From: Varanus komodoensis
Taxonomy: Eukaryota; Chordata; Lepidosauria; Squamata; Varanidae
NCBI RefSeq assembly: GCF_004798865.1
Contig: NW_025335941.1
Span: 888,419 to 952,418, forward strand
Length of the DNA stretch: 64,000 nucleotides
Reading direction: 5' to 3'
Part shown: in pieces, positions 53,983 through 64,000 of the stretch
Position numbering within the stretch: the first letter of the stretch is position 1
Layout: each line of letters opens with the position of its first letter
The notes under the pieces: model-generated
Database searches by the model: none
What the model was told of the DNA's origin: nothing
What the model saw: the letters and a program-made list of their open reading frames with translations, nothing else
Made by a program: the position numbers and the translations under genes

Positions 53983-56900
53983 CTGTAGGTGATAGAAAAG
54001 ATATATGAAAAAGTTATGGAATAACTATAGCATAGTTACAATTATACTAGTTCAGTTAATCAATGATATGTAAAATATAATCTACTCCTATCTTGGTCTC
54101 TTGTTTCCCTGAACCATGCTTCTTAGTTTCACAGAGGCTGTCGTTGTATGATGTGCATTCTTCTGTCTTGCTGCTATCTATGGCCTTTAAGTGCTTATCT
54201 TTGCCCTGGCTGCAGCCTAAGACCTTTTGACAAGTTTCAATTTTTATGCTGGAAAAAACAGTCTCTCCCCCCACATGGTTGGCGCATTGAATAAAATTAA
54301 TTTTCAGGTACTTAAATCCAGACTCCTACAACCTGAAGGATATGGCTTTCTTATCAATTGTTCAGGCACTTGGAAAGTTCCCAAGATGACACTGAACAAA
54401 TGACAAGCTCAGTCCTTCACAAAAGCACTTATTAATATGCCTAGGACAGGATGCTCTTTTTTTAATCCAAATGTTAAGAATGCCCAGAAAGAGGGCAAGC
54501 AGGCAGCATCACTGAAACTGCAGGGGGGAGCAATAAGCATGACTCCTACTCGGCCCCAAAGACAGGTGGAAGCAGTGATTCATTTAGGCTCTGAAATTGG
54601 GAGATGCAAGCACAGACTGACAAAACCAATGTCTGTTGCCCCTCTCAGCTGCAAATGTAGAGGAACATTAAATTGTGTCTGTGCCTTGTGGATATTGGTA
54701 GGCTTCCTTCATTGTTTGCTGGAGAGGGATGGTAAAGGCACGTCTGCATGTCCCTGACCAGGTGCTGCAACTCAGAGATGTAACACAAGGTCATGGAACA
54801 GATTGTCCCTTGGGACAATGGCATGTCCAGGCAGCTACCAAGTTTTCATTAGTTTCATGGTCACCAAATTATTTGTCAGCGTTTTATTCCATGTAGAACA
54901 AAGGACTGATTCCAAATGAGCTGCTGAAAAGAAAAAAAAAACTGGAGAGGATTATGGTACAAACAGTTTGTTGTCAACAGGTTGTCAAGTCATTCTTGAC
55001 TTATGGTCACCTTTAAATGAATGGCCTGGAAAAAGTCCTGTCCTTGGCAGCCCTGCTCAGGGGCTGTCGTGACCTCCAAGGCAACTTACCCAGCTTTTGC
55101 AATAGGAGCTGCCAACTTTAGCATATTTTTCCTAGATACTTACATCATCAATGTCTTCATCATCATCTCCAATATCATCAAACTGGATTTCATCATCATC
55201 ACCAGGCCCAAATGTATCAGTTTCATTAATTTTGGCTAGATAAAAGTTTTAAACAAAAAGGAATATATTTCAGCTGATGTTTTACAACATTTTGCTCCCC
55301 TTCATCACAGCAACATGATTCCATTTGAGAAGTTCTTACCATGCTCTGGAAGTTCTCCATATGCCTTCAGACTTCTGGCTTCATCTGCATTATACTTTAG
55401 AATGACATCAGCCTTGTTATCCTAAATCATATTATTAGAGATATTATTTCAGAAGAATTGTTAAACTTCAGAAGCTTGTTAAACTTATTTTGTCTGGGTA
55501 TTTAATGTTCTTTAATTTATCAAATCATATATACAGTGGTACCTTGACTCACGAACTTAATCCATTCCAGAACTCTGGTCATGACCCAAATTGGTCATGA
55601 GCCAAGTTAAATTCCCCATAAGGTTCAATGTAAATAAGGTTAATCCGTTCTGTAACCATTTTTTAAATCAGAAAAATGTGAAGCAAAGTGACAACAAAGA
55701 CCGCTGCCATCTCCACCCCCCCACTCCAAACACAAGCGTGGCCATCTCCCCCCCCCCCCGCAGCATGACCGAGATCGCGCCTGTCATCCCGGCACACTGG
55801 GGCGCGGCAGGGGGGAGAGACGGGTGTGATCGCGGGCGCACTGGGGAGGGAGAGATGGGTGCAAACGGTGCGCTGGGGGTGGGGAGATGGCCGCAATCGC
55901 AGTTGCATTCGTGTAGGGAAGGCGTGCCTGATCAGAGGCGCGCTCCTGCAGGAAAGACAGGCAGAATCTCGGCCATCTCCCCAGCGGCTCTGCTTTGCTG
56001 GCTCCTGTCTTTCCTGCAACAGCACATCTCTGATCAGGCATGCCTTCCCCACACGAAAGCAACTGGGATCGTGGCCATCTCCCCACTCGGTGGGGTGGGG
56101 GAGATGGCTGCGATCTTGGTCGCCACACAAAGCAGTGTTCACGACCCAAGTCAAATTTTTCAGAAATTTTTGTTCGTCACCCCAAGGCGTTTGTGAGCCG
56201 AGGTACCACTGTACTTAAAATGGCAATCATTATCCTGACATGTGTTTGCCTGCAAGGTTCTTCTTGATTCGAGACGTGCACTTTTCAATATGTAATGATA
56301 ATAATATTACTAAAAAGCTAGTTTAGTGTAGAGGATAAGAGGCTGAGCTATGTATCAAGAAGTTTGACCATTATTAAGTAATGAAAGGCAAACCCACACT
56401 TTCTCAGGTTTATTATCTGGGAAAAATACTAAGACTATAAACCACTTTTGACTCTCTAAAAGTCGTAAATAATGCAAGTATTTATCGGCCTATTTGTATC
56501 AAAAATTGGTAATGTAACAATTTGGGCAAAGTTTGATTTTCCCGCTCCTTTATCCTTTTCCCATTTACTTTCAACTTTTAGGAAGTGACTAGAATGGCCA
56601 ATGGGGAAGCCTGCATTATCATTCCTACCTTCCTAGCGGTACAACAAGCATCTCTTCACCTCGGCCCTCTACATTGCTCAAGAAAGTATACTGAAGTTAT
56701 GGCACACTGGCAGCTGTATTTACTGCATAACTCAGCAGTCTTACTAGCAATATAATACTAGCTCAGCATATAACACACACCTATTGGTGTGTGCCTTGAA
56801 GCTAAACCAAAGCAAAAACAAGGTAAAAGGGGAAAAAAAAGTGGCACTTGGTTCACTAATGCAAAGTAACACTTCATATAGTCTTTCACTACAACCCCAC

Positions 56901-59900
56901 CTTTCACTGCCTGAGAAATCTTCACCAAAGCTACTGCCACCGTTTTTCTAGTATGTGGTCAGTGAGGTTAGGAACCATTGAGCTCATCCTTGCCAAGCAC
57001 TACACATATCTTGCCAAAGCAGAAGCTGCCTGGATAACTGCAGGGAGAAGAGTTGCATTAGGGTAGAGGGAAGCCATCCTCCTATTTTTCAGCCTTTACT
57101 GTCTGATCTGACATGATGAACTTGTTTTGAAATGTAAAGTTATGAAAGTTCAGTAACTTGAGTATGAAACAAAACATGTTTAAGCACATATGCTCATAGG
57201 TTAGCTATTCATTTGCATTTTCTATAAGATGCTATTTGAGATAGATTGATTTATAAAACAGAGTCAAAAGAATGAGCAAAGATATTTTGGTTTCTCCTTG
57301 TCAAACTCCCACATCCCCCAAAAAGGAAATATTTTATTAAAACACTGATACAACTGGCAAATATTTTGTTACAAAAAATCCAAACAGAAAATAGTTACCT
57401 GGTAGTCTCTTAAACCCACCAATATGATATCTGATGTATTTATCCAAACCTAAAATTCAAACAATTTTTTTAAAATTCTCAAAGTATGAGCATCTTCCTC
57501 ATTAAGACAAATATTAAGATTTTCCAAACTTCAAAACAGTACACTATTTATTTCCAAACCTTGTCAGCCACCACAAACATTAGTGATTAATTTCATATAG
57601 GTTCATGATGTTAGGGAATCTAGTATCTCTTACTACTGCACAACTTCAGTTATCTGAGGAGTCCCAAATAATAATGGATTTTGAAAGGGATTTTCATTAT
57701 TATTCCCACTTGCTATTGAAAATGGTTGAAGATTAACACGTATATCTGATTCTCTGAGTCAAGGAGGTGCTTTTAAAAAACTTAACATATTCAAATATTA
57801 AGTAACTGACAATCGACAAAACAAATGCAGCAGAATGAGCAAAGTGTTACTCGTACACACTCGGCATAGGCAGGAGAACCATGGGAAAAATAAACCATGG
57901 CAAACTGAAGAGCAACTGATTGTCTGACAAAGGTAGTGAGAGTTAGCAATGGATTAAACAAGCCACCACTGTTTGTTTTTCAGGTTGCTTACCAACTCAC
58001 CTGGTGGCTTTTGGATTTTAGAGTTCATACAACCACATATCATGGGTTACCTTATACACCTAAATGACTTTAACATACCTTTTTTCTCAACTTTCCTCTG
58101 ATATGACATAACCTCTTTACACCATCAAAACATAATGCCTCCAGCCTGCCATTCCCCAACATCTTGATAACCTGGGCATACTCTGGAAGAAATGGTATAG
58201 CAGCTAAGGTGTAACAGTTGTACAGAAGAACCAAAATCTATTTTCATAACTACACCTTATATTTTGGTAAAGACATTTTAAGCTACAAGTTCAACCAGAA
58301 GCAGATTTTCAAGGTTTTTTTTACAGATGTTTGTTAAATTTAAAGTGTCTTAAACTTTCTGGTTCAGGACTAGAGATGCAGCCAGTTCTTGGGAAAAATC
58401 ATACTCCCTAAAGAATCAGTTATGCCTTGATTCTGAAATCTTTTAGAATCTCAGGATGCAATGGTGACAAACAGTGCCATCTGCCAGCTTGGGCCTTGAA
58501 GGATGAGTTAAACCTCACCAGAGTCTTTTACACTTAGTTATCAAGAAGCATGATCACTCTAGGACATTGGCCTGCTTAGCACATGACCACTACCCAGAGT
58601 ATGGGTTGTCTTGAATTGTGGGTTGCTGTGTGTGAACCCAGCTTTATGTTTTAACTATGGGCTGTTAAACATGGCAAACCCAGGAAGAACCCATGGTTTG
58701 CTGTTGGGTTGTGAACTATATTCACAGTTAACAATCTATAGTTAAATTATAGTACAGGACTTGCGCATAATGACAACCTGTACTCTGGGCTGTGATTATG
58801 TGTAAAGCAGGTTATTCTACATGAGGCCTCCCCTAAAAAGCATTCATAAATTTCAGGTGATACAGAGAGTTCTGCAGTCAGAATAGTAGCCAATCTCAGG
58901 TGATCAGAACATATTACTTCAATCTTAAGATTTTACATCATACCCATCTGAGTCTGCTTGGGACTTGAGCACCTTAGAGGTGACGTTCTTTTAGCTCTGC
59001 CAGTCAATGGGTTCAGAAACCTTGCTCCACGTATCTTTACCAAATGATAAAAGATAAATGTCTATTAGGAGCACCTCTTTTAGGTAAAGTCCTCCTCAGG
59101 GAACCCCAGATACTACTTGACTGTACACTGCAAGCAAAATCTGTTTGGTAAAATGCTTCAGCCTCCGTGATTACTGTTCAATTGTTTTTGGCTACACCCT
59201 GGTGATTACTATTTCCTTACCACAGTGTCATTTTCTGATTTTCTATAAGGCCCCGAGTATTAGAAACGTAGAAACAGAGTGTGTCTGAAGGGGCCTTCCA
59301 GGCCATCTAGTCAGACCCCTGGCTCCACTCAATGTCTTTGCAAAAGTAGTTCTATTATTTTGGGATACGATTTATGAGCTGCTATGGGTTAGTATCATAG
59401 AAGAACATACATTGACAACAATTGACACCTGTTGCTCATGGGGACTCAGTGGCCAGGAGTGCTTTCTATCAGCTGTGTTCCTGCTTCAATAAGCAGAGCC
59501 TTGCTATGGTTATCCTCACACAAGTAGCCTCATACTTGGGTTACTGTAATGTGTTCTATGTGGGGCTGCCTTTGAAACGGTATGGACACTGCAACTTGTT
59601 CAAAATCGGCGAGCTTGCCTGATGACAAGGACAGGTGCTTGTGAACATATCATGCCAGCCCTGCGCTGGCTACATGGGCTGCTGGTTGCCATCAGGGCCC
59701 AATTCAAGGTGCTTATATTAACATATAAAACCCTAAACAGCTTGGGGCCAAGATATCAGAGGAAACACCTATCTCCCTAAGAACCAACCCGGTCATCATC
59801 CAAGGCCCCTCTCCATATCCCACCCCCTAACAAAGTAAGTCAGGAGATGGCAAGGAGAAGAGCCTTTTCTGTAATACCGCCCCAACTGTGGAACTCACTT

Positions 59901-62900
59901 CCATCTGAGATCTGGTTGGAGTGATCCCTGTATTCTTTTAGATACCAATTAAAAATGTTCCTCCTTTACAACCATTTTGGTGAATAGGTCAATTGGTTTT
60001 AAGGGTTTCTGTGTATTCTTATGCTGCCACATTATGATTTTAGCACCAGGCAAATTTATCTTATTTATGTATAATTTTATTCCATTTTATTTTAGGTGGT
60101 TTTCAATGGTTTAATATATTGAGTCCCCCTTCTTATCCTATCTTATTTTTTTCATTATTTGTCCTATTTTATTTACTGATCTTATCATTTATTGTTCATC
60201 TTTATATTTTATCATGTGCCACTTATTATGCTTTGGATTAGTTGCATAATATATTGTGAGCTTCCCAGAGAGCATTATGGCTAAGGGGGCAGCACACAAG
60301 CATACATAGGACTAATTCTCCATCCAATTCATACAGCAATCTGACACCATGTATTTCAGCTCATCAGATGTTTTTGGACATCTAAATGAAGTGTAAGGGA
60401 GGGTCACCAATAGGACTTGGCACCTCCCCTCTCCACATGCCCCTTTCTGTCCTCTCTGAGGATCAGCTGTGACCTCAAGGAAGCGCCTGGCATGGTTCTG
60501 TTTATGTAGGCTGTGAGCTCCATGGGATGGGGACCCAGTCTTTGGAATCTCACCTCCAAGGCTGCAGGGCCATGCAACTGTGGCTCTGAATAATCCTAAA
60601 GCCTGGTCCTGTGCCCTTTCAAAAGTTTTAAATACTCAAAATAATAGTAACTATTACTAGTAACTGTGCAGTGTTAGTTTATGCATATAATGGAAAAAGA
60701 TGAAAATGATATATCGTACCTTGTCCATCTTCTTTGAACACTAGTTCTCTTTTTTCTGATTCATTTTCATTCTTACCTCGTCTTCTGTTTTTACCTCCCT
60801 TACCTAAATTGCAAGAAAAATGATTTAACCAAACTTCAAAATCCTGAAAACTCAGGGGGGAAAAAAAAGAAAAAAGAAAAAATAGAAACCCAAAACAAGA
60901 AAAAGTTTGTGTTTTTCCCATACAGTTTCAAAATATGGAAGTATACTACATTAACAGTAAGAAAAAAACATGCACATCGAAGCCATTTAGAATTCTAAAG
61001 ATAGAAAAGGAAAAACAAGAGACTATACAGATGAAAGGGAAAGTAAGTAAAGATTATAAAGATATTATTAAAAGAACAGGATCAATTTGATTCACTTAAA
61101 GCAGCATAGGAAACAGATTTGAGAAAGAACATCATTAATGAAGATTGGGAAAATATTTGGACAGAGGGGATATTAAGAATGTAAGAAAGAATAAAGGAAA
61201 TTTTTTATAAAATTGTTTGGAATTTCTGTATCTATACAGTGTAACTCAGGTGAAGTTACACTGTATAGTTAATACTGCAATTTATGTTGGAGATAAGGTC
61301 ATGAAGTGGGTACATATTCCATATGTGCTGGGAATGTGAATATATAATGAAATTTTGGAAAGACATTTTAAAGTGTGTAGTAAAATATTAAGTCCAAATA
61401 CACATGTATGCCCTGAGATTACATTACTTTCAATGTTTGATAGAAGCAATGGAACTGGAACAATAGAGTTAATAACAAATTTAATAACTGCAGAAAGATT
61501 GATTGTAGCTAAGAATTGGAAAGCAAAAATATTACGACATGTGGTACAGAGAAGTTTGGAATATAGCTATTAACATCAAATTAACAAGTGATATTAAAGT
61601 GAGAAAAGGGAATATAAAAGAAAGTAAGTTTAATGATATTTGGGAAGTATTTATTGAGTATGTTTTTTAAAAAAGGATTCAAGCTGTCAAAAGAATCATT
61701 AGTTTTGTAAACTAATGAGTAGTGTTATTTTTGCTATATTTTAGATTGAAAATTTTAAAAAATGAAAAATAGAATTCCAAAGATGCTTCAAATGTTGCCA
61801 TTAAAGGTAGCAGTTAATATGAAATTTACTAACAACTTCCAGCACAAAATCTTAGTCTCTGTGCTTTTAGTCTCTAAATAAGCCAAAATATCTGTTTTCA
61901 CACTGGGAAACTGTGGCTTTACACTAAATCTGCTATTACATGCAAACATAATGATCCACACAATCTTTAAATTCTAGTTTAGTGCTACATGAAAAAGAGC
62001 TTAAATCATCTCAGGTTCACATACTCCCATGTCCTCATCCCATATGAAATCCTACCCATTTCAGGTAATTTCAGGTTATCTTGGTCACTTCAGTTGTCAT
62101 AGTCTTGATGGCTATGCTAATTTTGTTTTGATAAGAGTTTTTGCCACAAAATTATGCTTAATGTAACAGGTAAGCTATCTTATTTTCTAGCTTTACACTT
62201 AAATAGGAATTAAAGCAACACATTTAATCCAAATTTAGTATAATCTTATGCAAAAGTTTATGCTGAAATGTGATTTATGAATTAATCATTTTGCTAGCAC
62301 AAATATGACCAACTGATCTGGCCAAATACAGAACTCAAAAACAAGCTAATCAACTACAACTTACACTTCTTATGAAACACCTGCAAACACCATAAATAAT
62401 TGCATATATAAATGTATCCTTAAATTATGCAGTCAGAATACCAATCACATACATTCCATGTTTTAAGCACCTGCAGTAATTATTGATGTTATCTCAGACT
62501 TGTAATACAATAGAATTTATGATACAAATTATGCCCTCCCCACCAATGGATTAACATTGTGCATGTATATGTGCACATATGTGGTATTTAAGAACAGTAC
62601 CAAGATGATTTGTATGATACAAAGGAAAACATTAATACTATTTTTGTTGTAATTATATTTATATCTCATATTTTTCCTTTCAAAGAATCAAGGTGGCTTA
62701 CATATTCTCCTCCCTGCCCTTATCTTATCCTCACAGCAACAACTTTGTTAGGTAGGTTGGGCTGAAAGTCTGTGACCTGGGACCTCCATACCTGAATAGG
62801 GACTAGAACCCAGATATCCCCAGTCCTGCACTCTTACCCTTACACCACACTGGCTATTACACTTCAAAGTAAAACATTCATACTTTACTTGCATGCCATC

Positions 62901-63505
62901 TTGGAAAACATTCGTGCCCATACTTTATTCTACACAGTAGGAAAAACATATTCTTTGAAATTCAGGATAGAACGCTAACATCGTGAAGTTCTTTAATCAG
63001 CTGATTAACACAATCCAGTCGCACGGGCCGGGCCAGCTAATAGCCAAAACTCATAGCCACTCAACCATTAACTACTCCAAATTTCATATAGCACAGGGGC
63101 GATCTGATGCATACAGAAAGATCTACGACTCCCAGCGTGCTCAATCAGCAGCCGTAGAGCGGCTGGTTCTGACAAAATGTGCAAAGCATTGCGCCCTCAC
63201 TGTGCTTCTCTACGGCCCTTTCTGAGTCGGGACAGGGCACCTGCGGCTCCTCACAAGGGTGCCTCCCTCCGCTGGAACGAGCAAAGAAAACGGAAGCCAG
63301 CGAACTTAAAGCCAACCTCCGGTTGGCCCAAGAGGAGGCGGCGGTGGCGCCTAATCCCAGGGTGGGAGCCAGCGCCACGCACCGGGAGACAGCAGCGGAG
63401 AAGAAAGGGGGAAGGGAGAGCAGGGCAGAGCCAGACCGGGCGGCGTGAAGACCAAGCTGGGAGCGAGGCGGGAGTGCGGCGAGCCTCACCTTTATTCTTC
63501 GGCAT
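53977..63505 (-). CDS. EIF1AX: EIF1AX, eukaryotic translation initiation factor 1A (complete, seven coding exons)
   Basis: eIF1A binds the A site of the 40S ribosomal subunit and, with eIF1, promotes scanning and start-codon selection; its C terminus contacts eIF5B. Seven exons join without a break into 144 residues, the usual vertebrate length. Visible parts are the basic N-terminal tail ([20 protein letters not shown]), the OB fold from about residue 30 with [19 protein letters not shown] and [17 protein letters not shown], a helical segment with [20 protein letters not shown], and the acidic tail ending DEDIDDI. By my recollection of the human protein only residue 50 differs (Leu, codon TTA, instead of Met). 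Real introns with consensus splice sites exclude a processed pseudogene. The start lies in GCCGCCGCCATGC, a good Kozak context, inside a CpG island. Confidence 0.98.
54962..55080 (-). repeat. BovB-type 3' tail next to EIF1AX exon 6
   Basis: GTTGTCAAGTCATTCTTGAC and TTATGGTCACCTTTAAATGA, then AGTCCTGTCCTTGGCAGCCC, are the reverse of the BovB/Sauria-SINE tail. It ends about 60 bases from the EIF1AX exon 6 donor, inside the last intron. Confidence 0.75.
55144..55235 (-). CDS. EIF1AX: EIF1AX coding exon 6 (residues 113-143), acidic tail
   Basis: The 92-bp exon encodes [20 protein letters not shown] followed by [11 protein letters not shown]. This is the acidic C-terminal tail. The run of GAT codons shows as repeated ATC on the plus strand and is coding, not a plain microsatellite. 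The donor is GTAAGT. It lies only 105 bp from exon 5. Confidence 0.97.
55340..55421 (-). CDS. EIF1AX: EIF1AX coding exon 5 (residues 86-112)
   Basis: The 82-bp exon encodes [20 protein letters not shown] followed by YGELPEH, the helical subdomain after the OB fold. The acceptor is ATGATTTAG and the donor GTAAGA, in phase 1. Confidence 0.97.
55534..56211. mobile_element. Non-autonomous Tc1/mariner-like element with TA duplication, 678 bp
   Basis: The inverted ends CAGTGGTACCTTGACTCACG and TTTGTGAGCCGAGGTACCAC are flanked by TA at 55,532-55,533 and 56,212-56,213. Same family as 33,410-33,990 but with a longer GC-rich core. It sits in EIF1AX intron 4. The 201-codon open frame here is a by-product of the core and encodes no transposase. 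Confidence 0.88.
56318..56465 (+). repeat. SINE fragment
   Basis: AGCTAGTTTAGTGTAGAGGA followed by TAAGAGGCTGAGCTATGTAT is a diverged copy of a reptile SINE that begins 'AGCCAGTGTGGTGTAGTGGTTAAGAG'. Located in EIF1AX intron 4. Confidence 0.6.
56466..57398. other. EIF1AX intron 4, remainder
   Basis: AT-rich, nothing recognised. Confidence 0.6.
57399..57449 (-). CDS. EIF1AX: EIF1AX coding exon 4 (residues 69-85)
   Basis: This 51-bp exon in phase 0 encodes [17 protein letters not shown], a beta-strand segment of the OB fold. The acceptor is AATTTTAG and the donor CAG|GTAAC. Confidence 0.97.
58079..58182 (-). CDS. EIF1AX: EIF1AX coding exon 3 (residues 34-68), OB fold
   Basis: The 104-bp exon follows TCTTCCAG and ends at GTATGT. 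It encodes [20 protein letters not shown] followed by [15 protein letters not shown]. Leu at residue 50 (codon TTA) replaces the Met I recall in mammals. The acceptor reads CAGAG, so a cut two bases later is formally possible but would break the frame. Confidence 0.97.
58575..58815. repeat. Possible old foldback element with AACCCATGG/TGGGTT motifs
   Basis: It contains ACCCAGAGTATGGGTTGTCT near the left and ACAACCTGTACTCTGGGCTG near the right in inverted relation, with several TGGGTT and AACCCATGGTTTG blocks between. Similar wording occurs at 50,830-51,140 and 57,870-58,045. Located in EIF1AX intron 2. Confidence 0.5.
59263..59340 (-). mobile_element. CR1 LINE 3' tail
   Basis: GAAGGGGCCTTCCAGGCCAT followed by CTAGTCAGACCCCTGGCTCC is the reverse complement of the CR1 3' end. 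Confidence 0.65.
59420..60300 (+). mobile_element. L2-type LINE, 3' end
   Basis: The plus strand encodes a decayed L2 C terminus: [15 protein letters not shown] (59,515-59,580), then DNA for the HxxPALRWLHWLPV, [11 protein letters not shown] and LWNSLPS segments, spread over frames. It ends in an L2-like tail with ATTGTGAGCTTCCCAGAGAG and GGGGGCAGCACACAAGCAT. Broken by stops and frameshifts. Located in EIF1AX intron 2. Confidence 0.88.
60720..60803 (-). CDS. EIF1AX: EIF1AX coding exon 2 (residues 6-33)
   Basis: The 84-bp exon, phase 1 to 1, follows a CAATTTAG acceptor and ends at GTACGA. It encodes [20 protein letters not shown] followed by LVFKEDGQ, the basic unstructured tail and the entry to the OB fold. 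Confidence 0.98.
60990..61710 (+). mobile_element. L1-type LINE fragment (ORF2 C terminus)
   Basis: The open frame at 61,355-61,573 contains [20 protein letters not shown], resembling the end of L1 ORF2 (ITAAR-ILIAKNWK), and the preceding DNA encodes a diverged WxHxPYVLGM...FW segment. Located in EIF1AX intron 1, opposite to the gene. An A-rich, U-poor plus strand is typical of L1. Confidence 0.7.
61232..61268. repeat. Perfect 15-bp inverted repeat (hairpin) inside the L1 fragment
   Basis: CTATACAGTGTAACT (61,232-61,246) and AGTTACACTGTATAG (61,254-61,268) are exact reverse complements around a 7-base loop. Confidence 0.9.
62640..62860 (-). repeat. SINE, same type as 56,318
   Basis: AATCAAGGTGGCTTACATAT, CCTCACAGCAACAACTTTGT and GGGACTAGAACCCAGATATC, then ACCCTTACACCACACTGGCT, match the reverse of the 'AGCCAGTGTGGTGTAGTGG' SINE with its 3' body. 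Located in EIF1AX intron 1. Confidence 0.7.
63121..63140 (+). promoter_or_regulatory. ZNF143-like motif in EIF1AX intron 1
   Basis: The sequence CTACGACTCCCAGCGTGC closely matches the ZNF143 core pattern (ACTACAnnTCCCAGnnTGC) often found near housekeeping promoters. It lies about 360 bases downstream of the EIF1AX start codon, near the edge of the CpG island. This is a motif match only. Confidence 0.45.
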
Positions 63506-63900
63506 GGCGGCGGCAAAGGCGAAGGGAGAGAAAAGGATCCCTCTCACGCTCCCGGCCGAGGTGCGCAGAAGAGGAAAGAACGGGACACACTGACGCGTTT
63601 CTCGCGACAACAGGGTCGTGCAATAAGAGCGCAGCCAGGCGGGAGCAAACCGGAAGGAAACCTTGTCTCTCCCAGAGTGCACTTCGGCCGCACAAGTTCC
63701 ACGAGGCCGCCTTTCCAGTGAGCGCCCTCTTCTGGCGGGAGGAGCCGCTTTCTTGGCGGCGGGGACGGTTCTCTCTGCGCGAGTGCACGAATGGATAACG
63801 GGTTGCGCGCGTTATGAATGGACGCTGCGTGCTGTAGTGCGGGTGAGGGCGCGTGATGCTCTCTCATGGGCCACGTGTGGCCTTTGCGTGGCTTTAGTCA
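63200..63900 (-). promoter_or_regulatory. EIF1AX: EIF1AX promoter CpG island
   Basis: This stretch is sharply richer in G, C and CpG than the surrounding AT-rich DNA and surrounds the EIF1AX start codon. No TATA box was seen, as expected for a housekeeping promoter. An E-box CACGTG lies at 63,872-63,877, about 370 bases upstream of the ATG. Several open frames here on both strands are by-products of the GC richness. Confidence 0.8.
63490..63505 (-). CDS. EIF1AX: EIF1AX coding exon 1 (MPKNK plus one base)
   Basis: The coding part is only 16 bp: ATG CCG AAG AAT AAA G, then a GTGAGG donor in phase 1. The GCCGCCGCC before the ATG gives a strong initiation context. The 5' UTR continues toward higher coordinates. 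Confidence 0.96.
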
Positions 63901-63970
63901 CACTGAATTCAGTCAAGCGTCCTCCTGGGTGAAACAAGCATGCGGCTTCAGGCCGTTTCACTAACTTAGG

Positions 63971-64000
63971 GCGCGATCCTATGCATATTCAGAGAGAGAA
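63971..64000. repeat. Short palindromic element, cut by the window edge
   Basis: GCGCGATCCTATGCATATTC matches the left end of the family at 25,758-25,843. Confidence 0.5.

Noticed and set aside
55144-55205. (ATC)n microsatellite
   Set aside because: It is the GAT/GAA-rich coding sequence for the acidic tail of eIF1A.
55591-56196. 201-codon open frame (and a 163-codon frame on the other strand)
   Set aside because: Both lie inside the GC-rich core of the TA-flanked element, where stop codons are rare for compositional reasons. No transposase motif.
63144-63932. Many overlapping open frames of 80-143 codons around the EIF1AX start
   Set aside because: CpG-island by-products on both strands. 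Only the 16-bp exon 1 has protein support.

Overview
This is a piece of vertebrate nuclear DNA, AT-rich and mostly non-coding, with two host protein genes on the minus strand. The repeats (L2 and CR1 LINEs, RTE/BovB-type 3' tails, tRNA-derived SINEs of the kind common in lizards and snakes, an L1 relative, a DIRS-type fossil, hAT and Tc1/mariner-like short elements) point to a squamate reptile. The species cannot be fixed from the sequence alone.

Layout. (1) About 1-43,883: the 5' part of MAP7D2, minus strand. Seven coding exons (43,832-43,883; 18,552-18,629; 16,948-17,111; 10,201-10,315; 7,228-7,338; 3,400-3,522; 2,474-2,598) join in frame into the first 256 residues. The gene runs off the left edge. 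Intron 1 is about 25 kb. Intron 3 (10,316-16,947) carries a decayed DIRS-type retroelement with a hAT element inside it. (2) About 43,400-44,700: CpG-rich promoter region of MAP7D2. (3) About 44,700-53,300: intergenic DNA with a CR1 LINE fragment. (4) About 53,300-63,505: the complete coding region of EIF1AX, minus strand, in seven exons (63,490-63,505; 60,720-60,803; 58,079-58,182; 57,399-57,449; 55,340-55,421; 55,144-55,235; 53,977-53,982), giving 144 residues, with a CpG-rich promoter at about 63,200-63,900.

The order and orientation (EIF1AX upstream of MAP7D2, both on the same strand) match human Xp22.12, which supports calling the MAP7-family gene MAP7D2. The two genes are not known to act together: EIF1AX encodes translation initiation factor eIF1A, and MAP7D2 encodes a microtubule-binding, kinesin-1-associated protein.

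I found no operon-like or defence-like system, no CRISPR array and no convincing RNA gene. The more unusual points are a GC-AG intron in MAP7D2, a pair of TA-flanked short transposons with GC-rich cores, a roughly 125-bp near-palindromic repeat, a diverged repeat pair I cannot name, a 78-bp tandem duplication in the MAP7D2 promoter region and the DIRS fossil. Exon edges were read by eye from splice sites and reading frame. Repeat edges are approximate unless stated to be exact.
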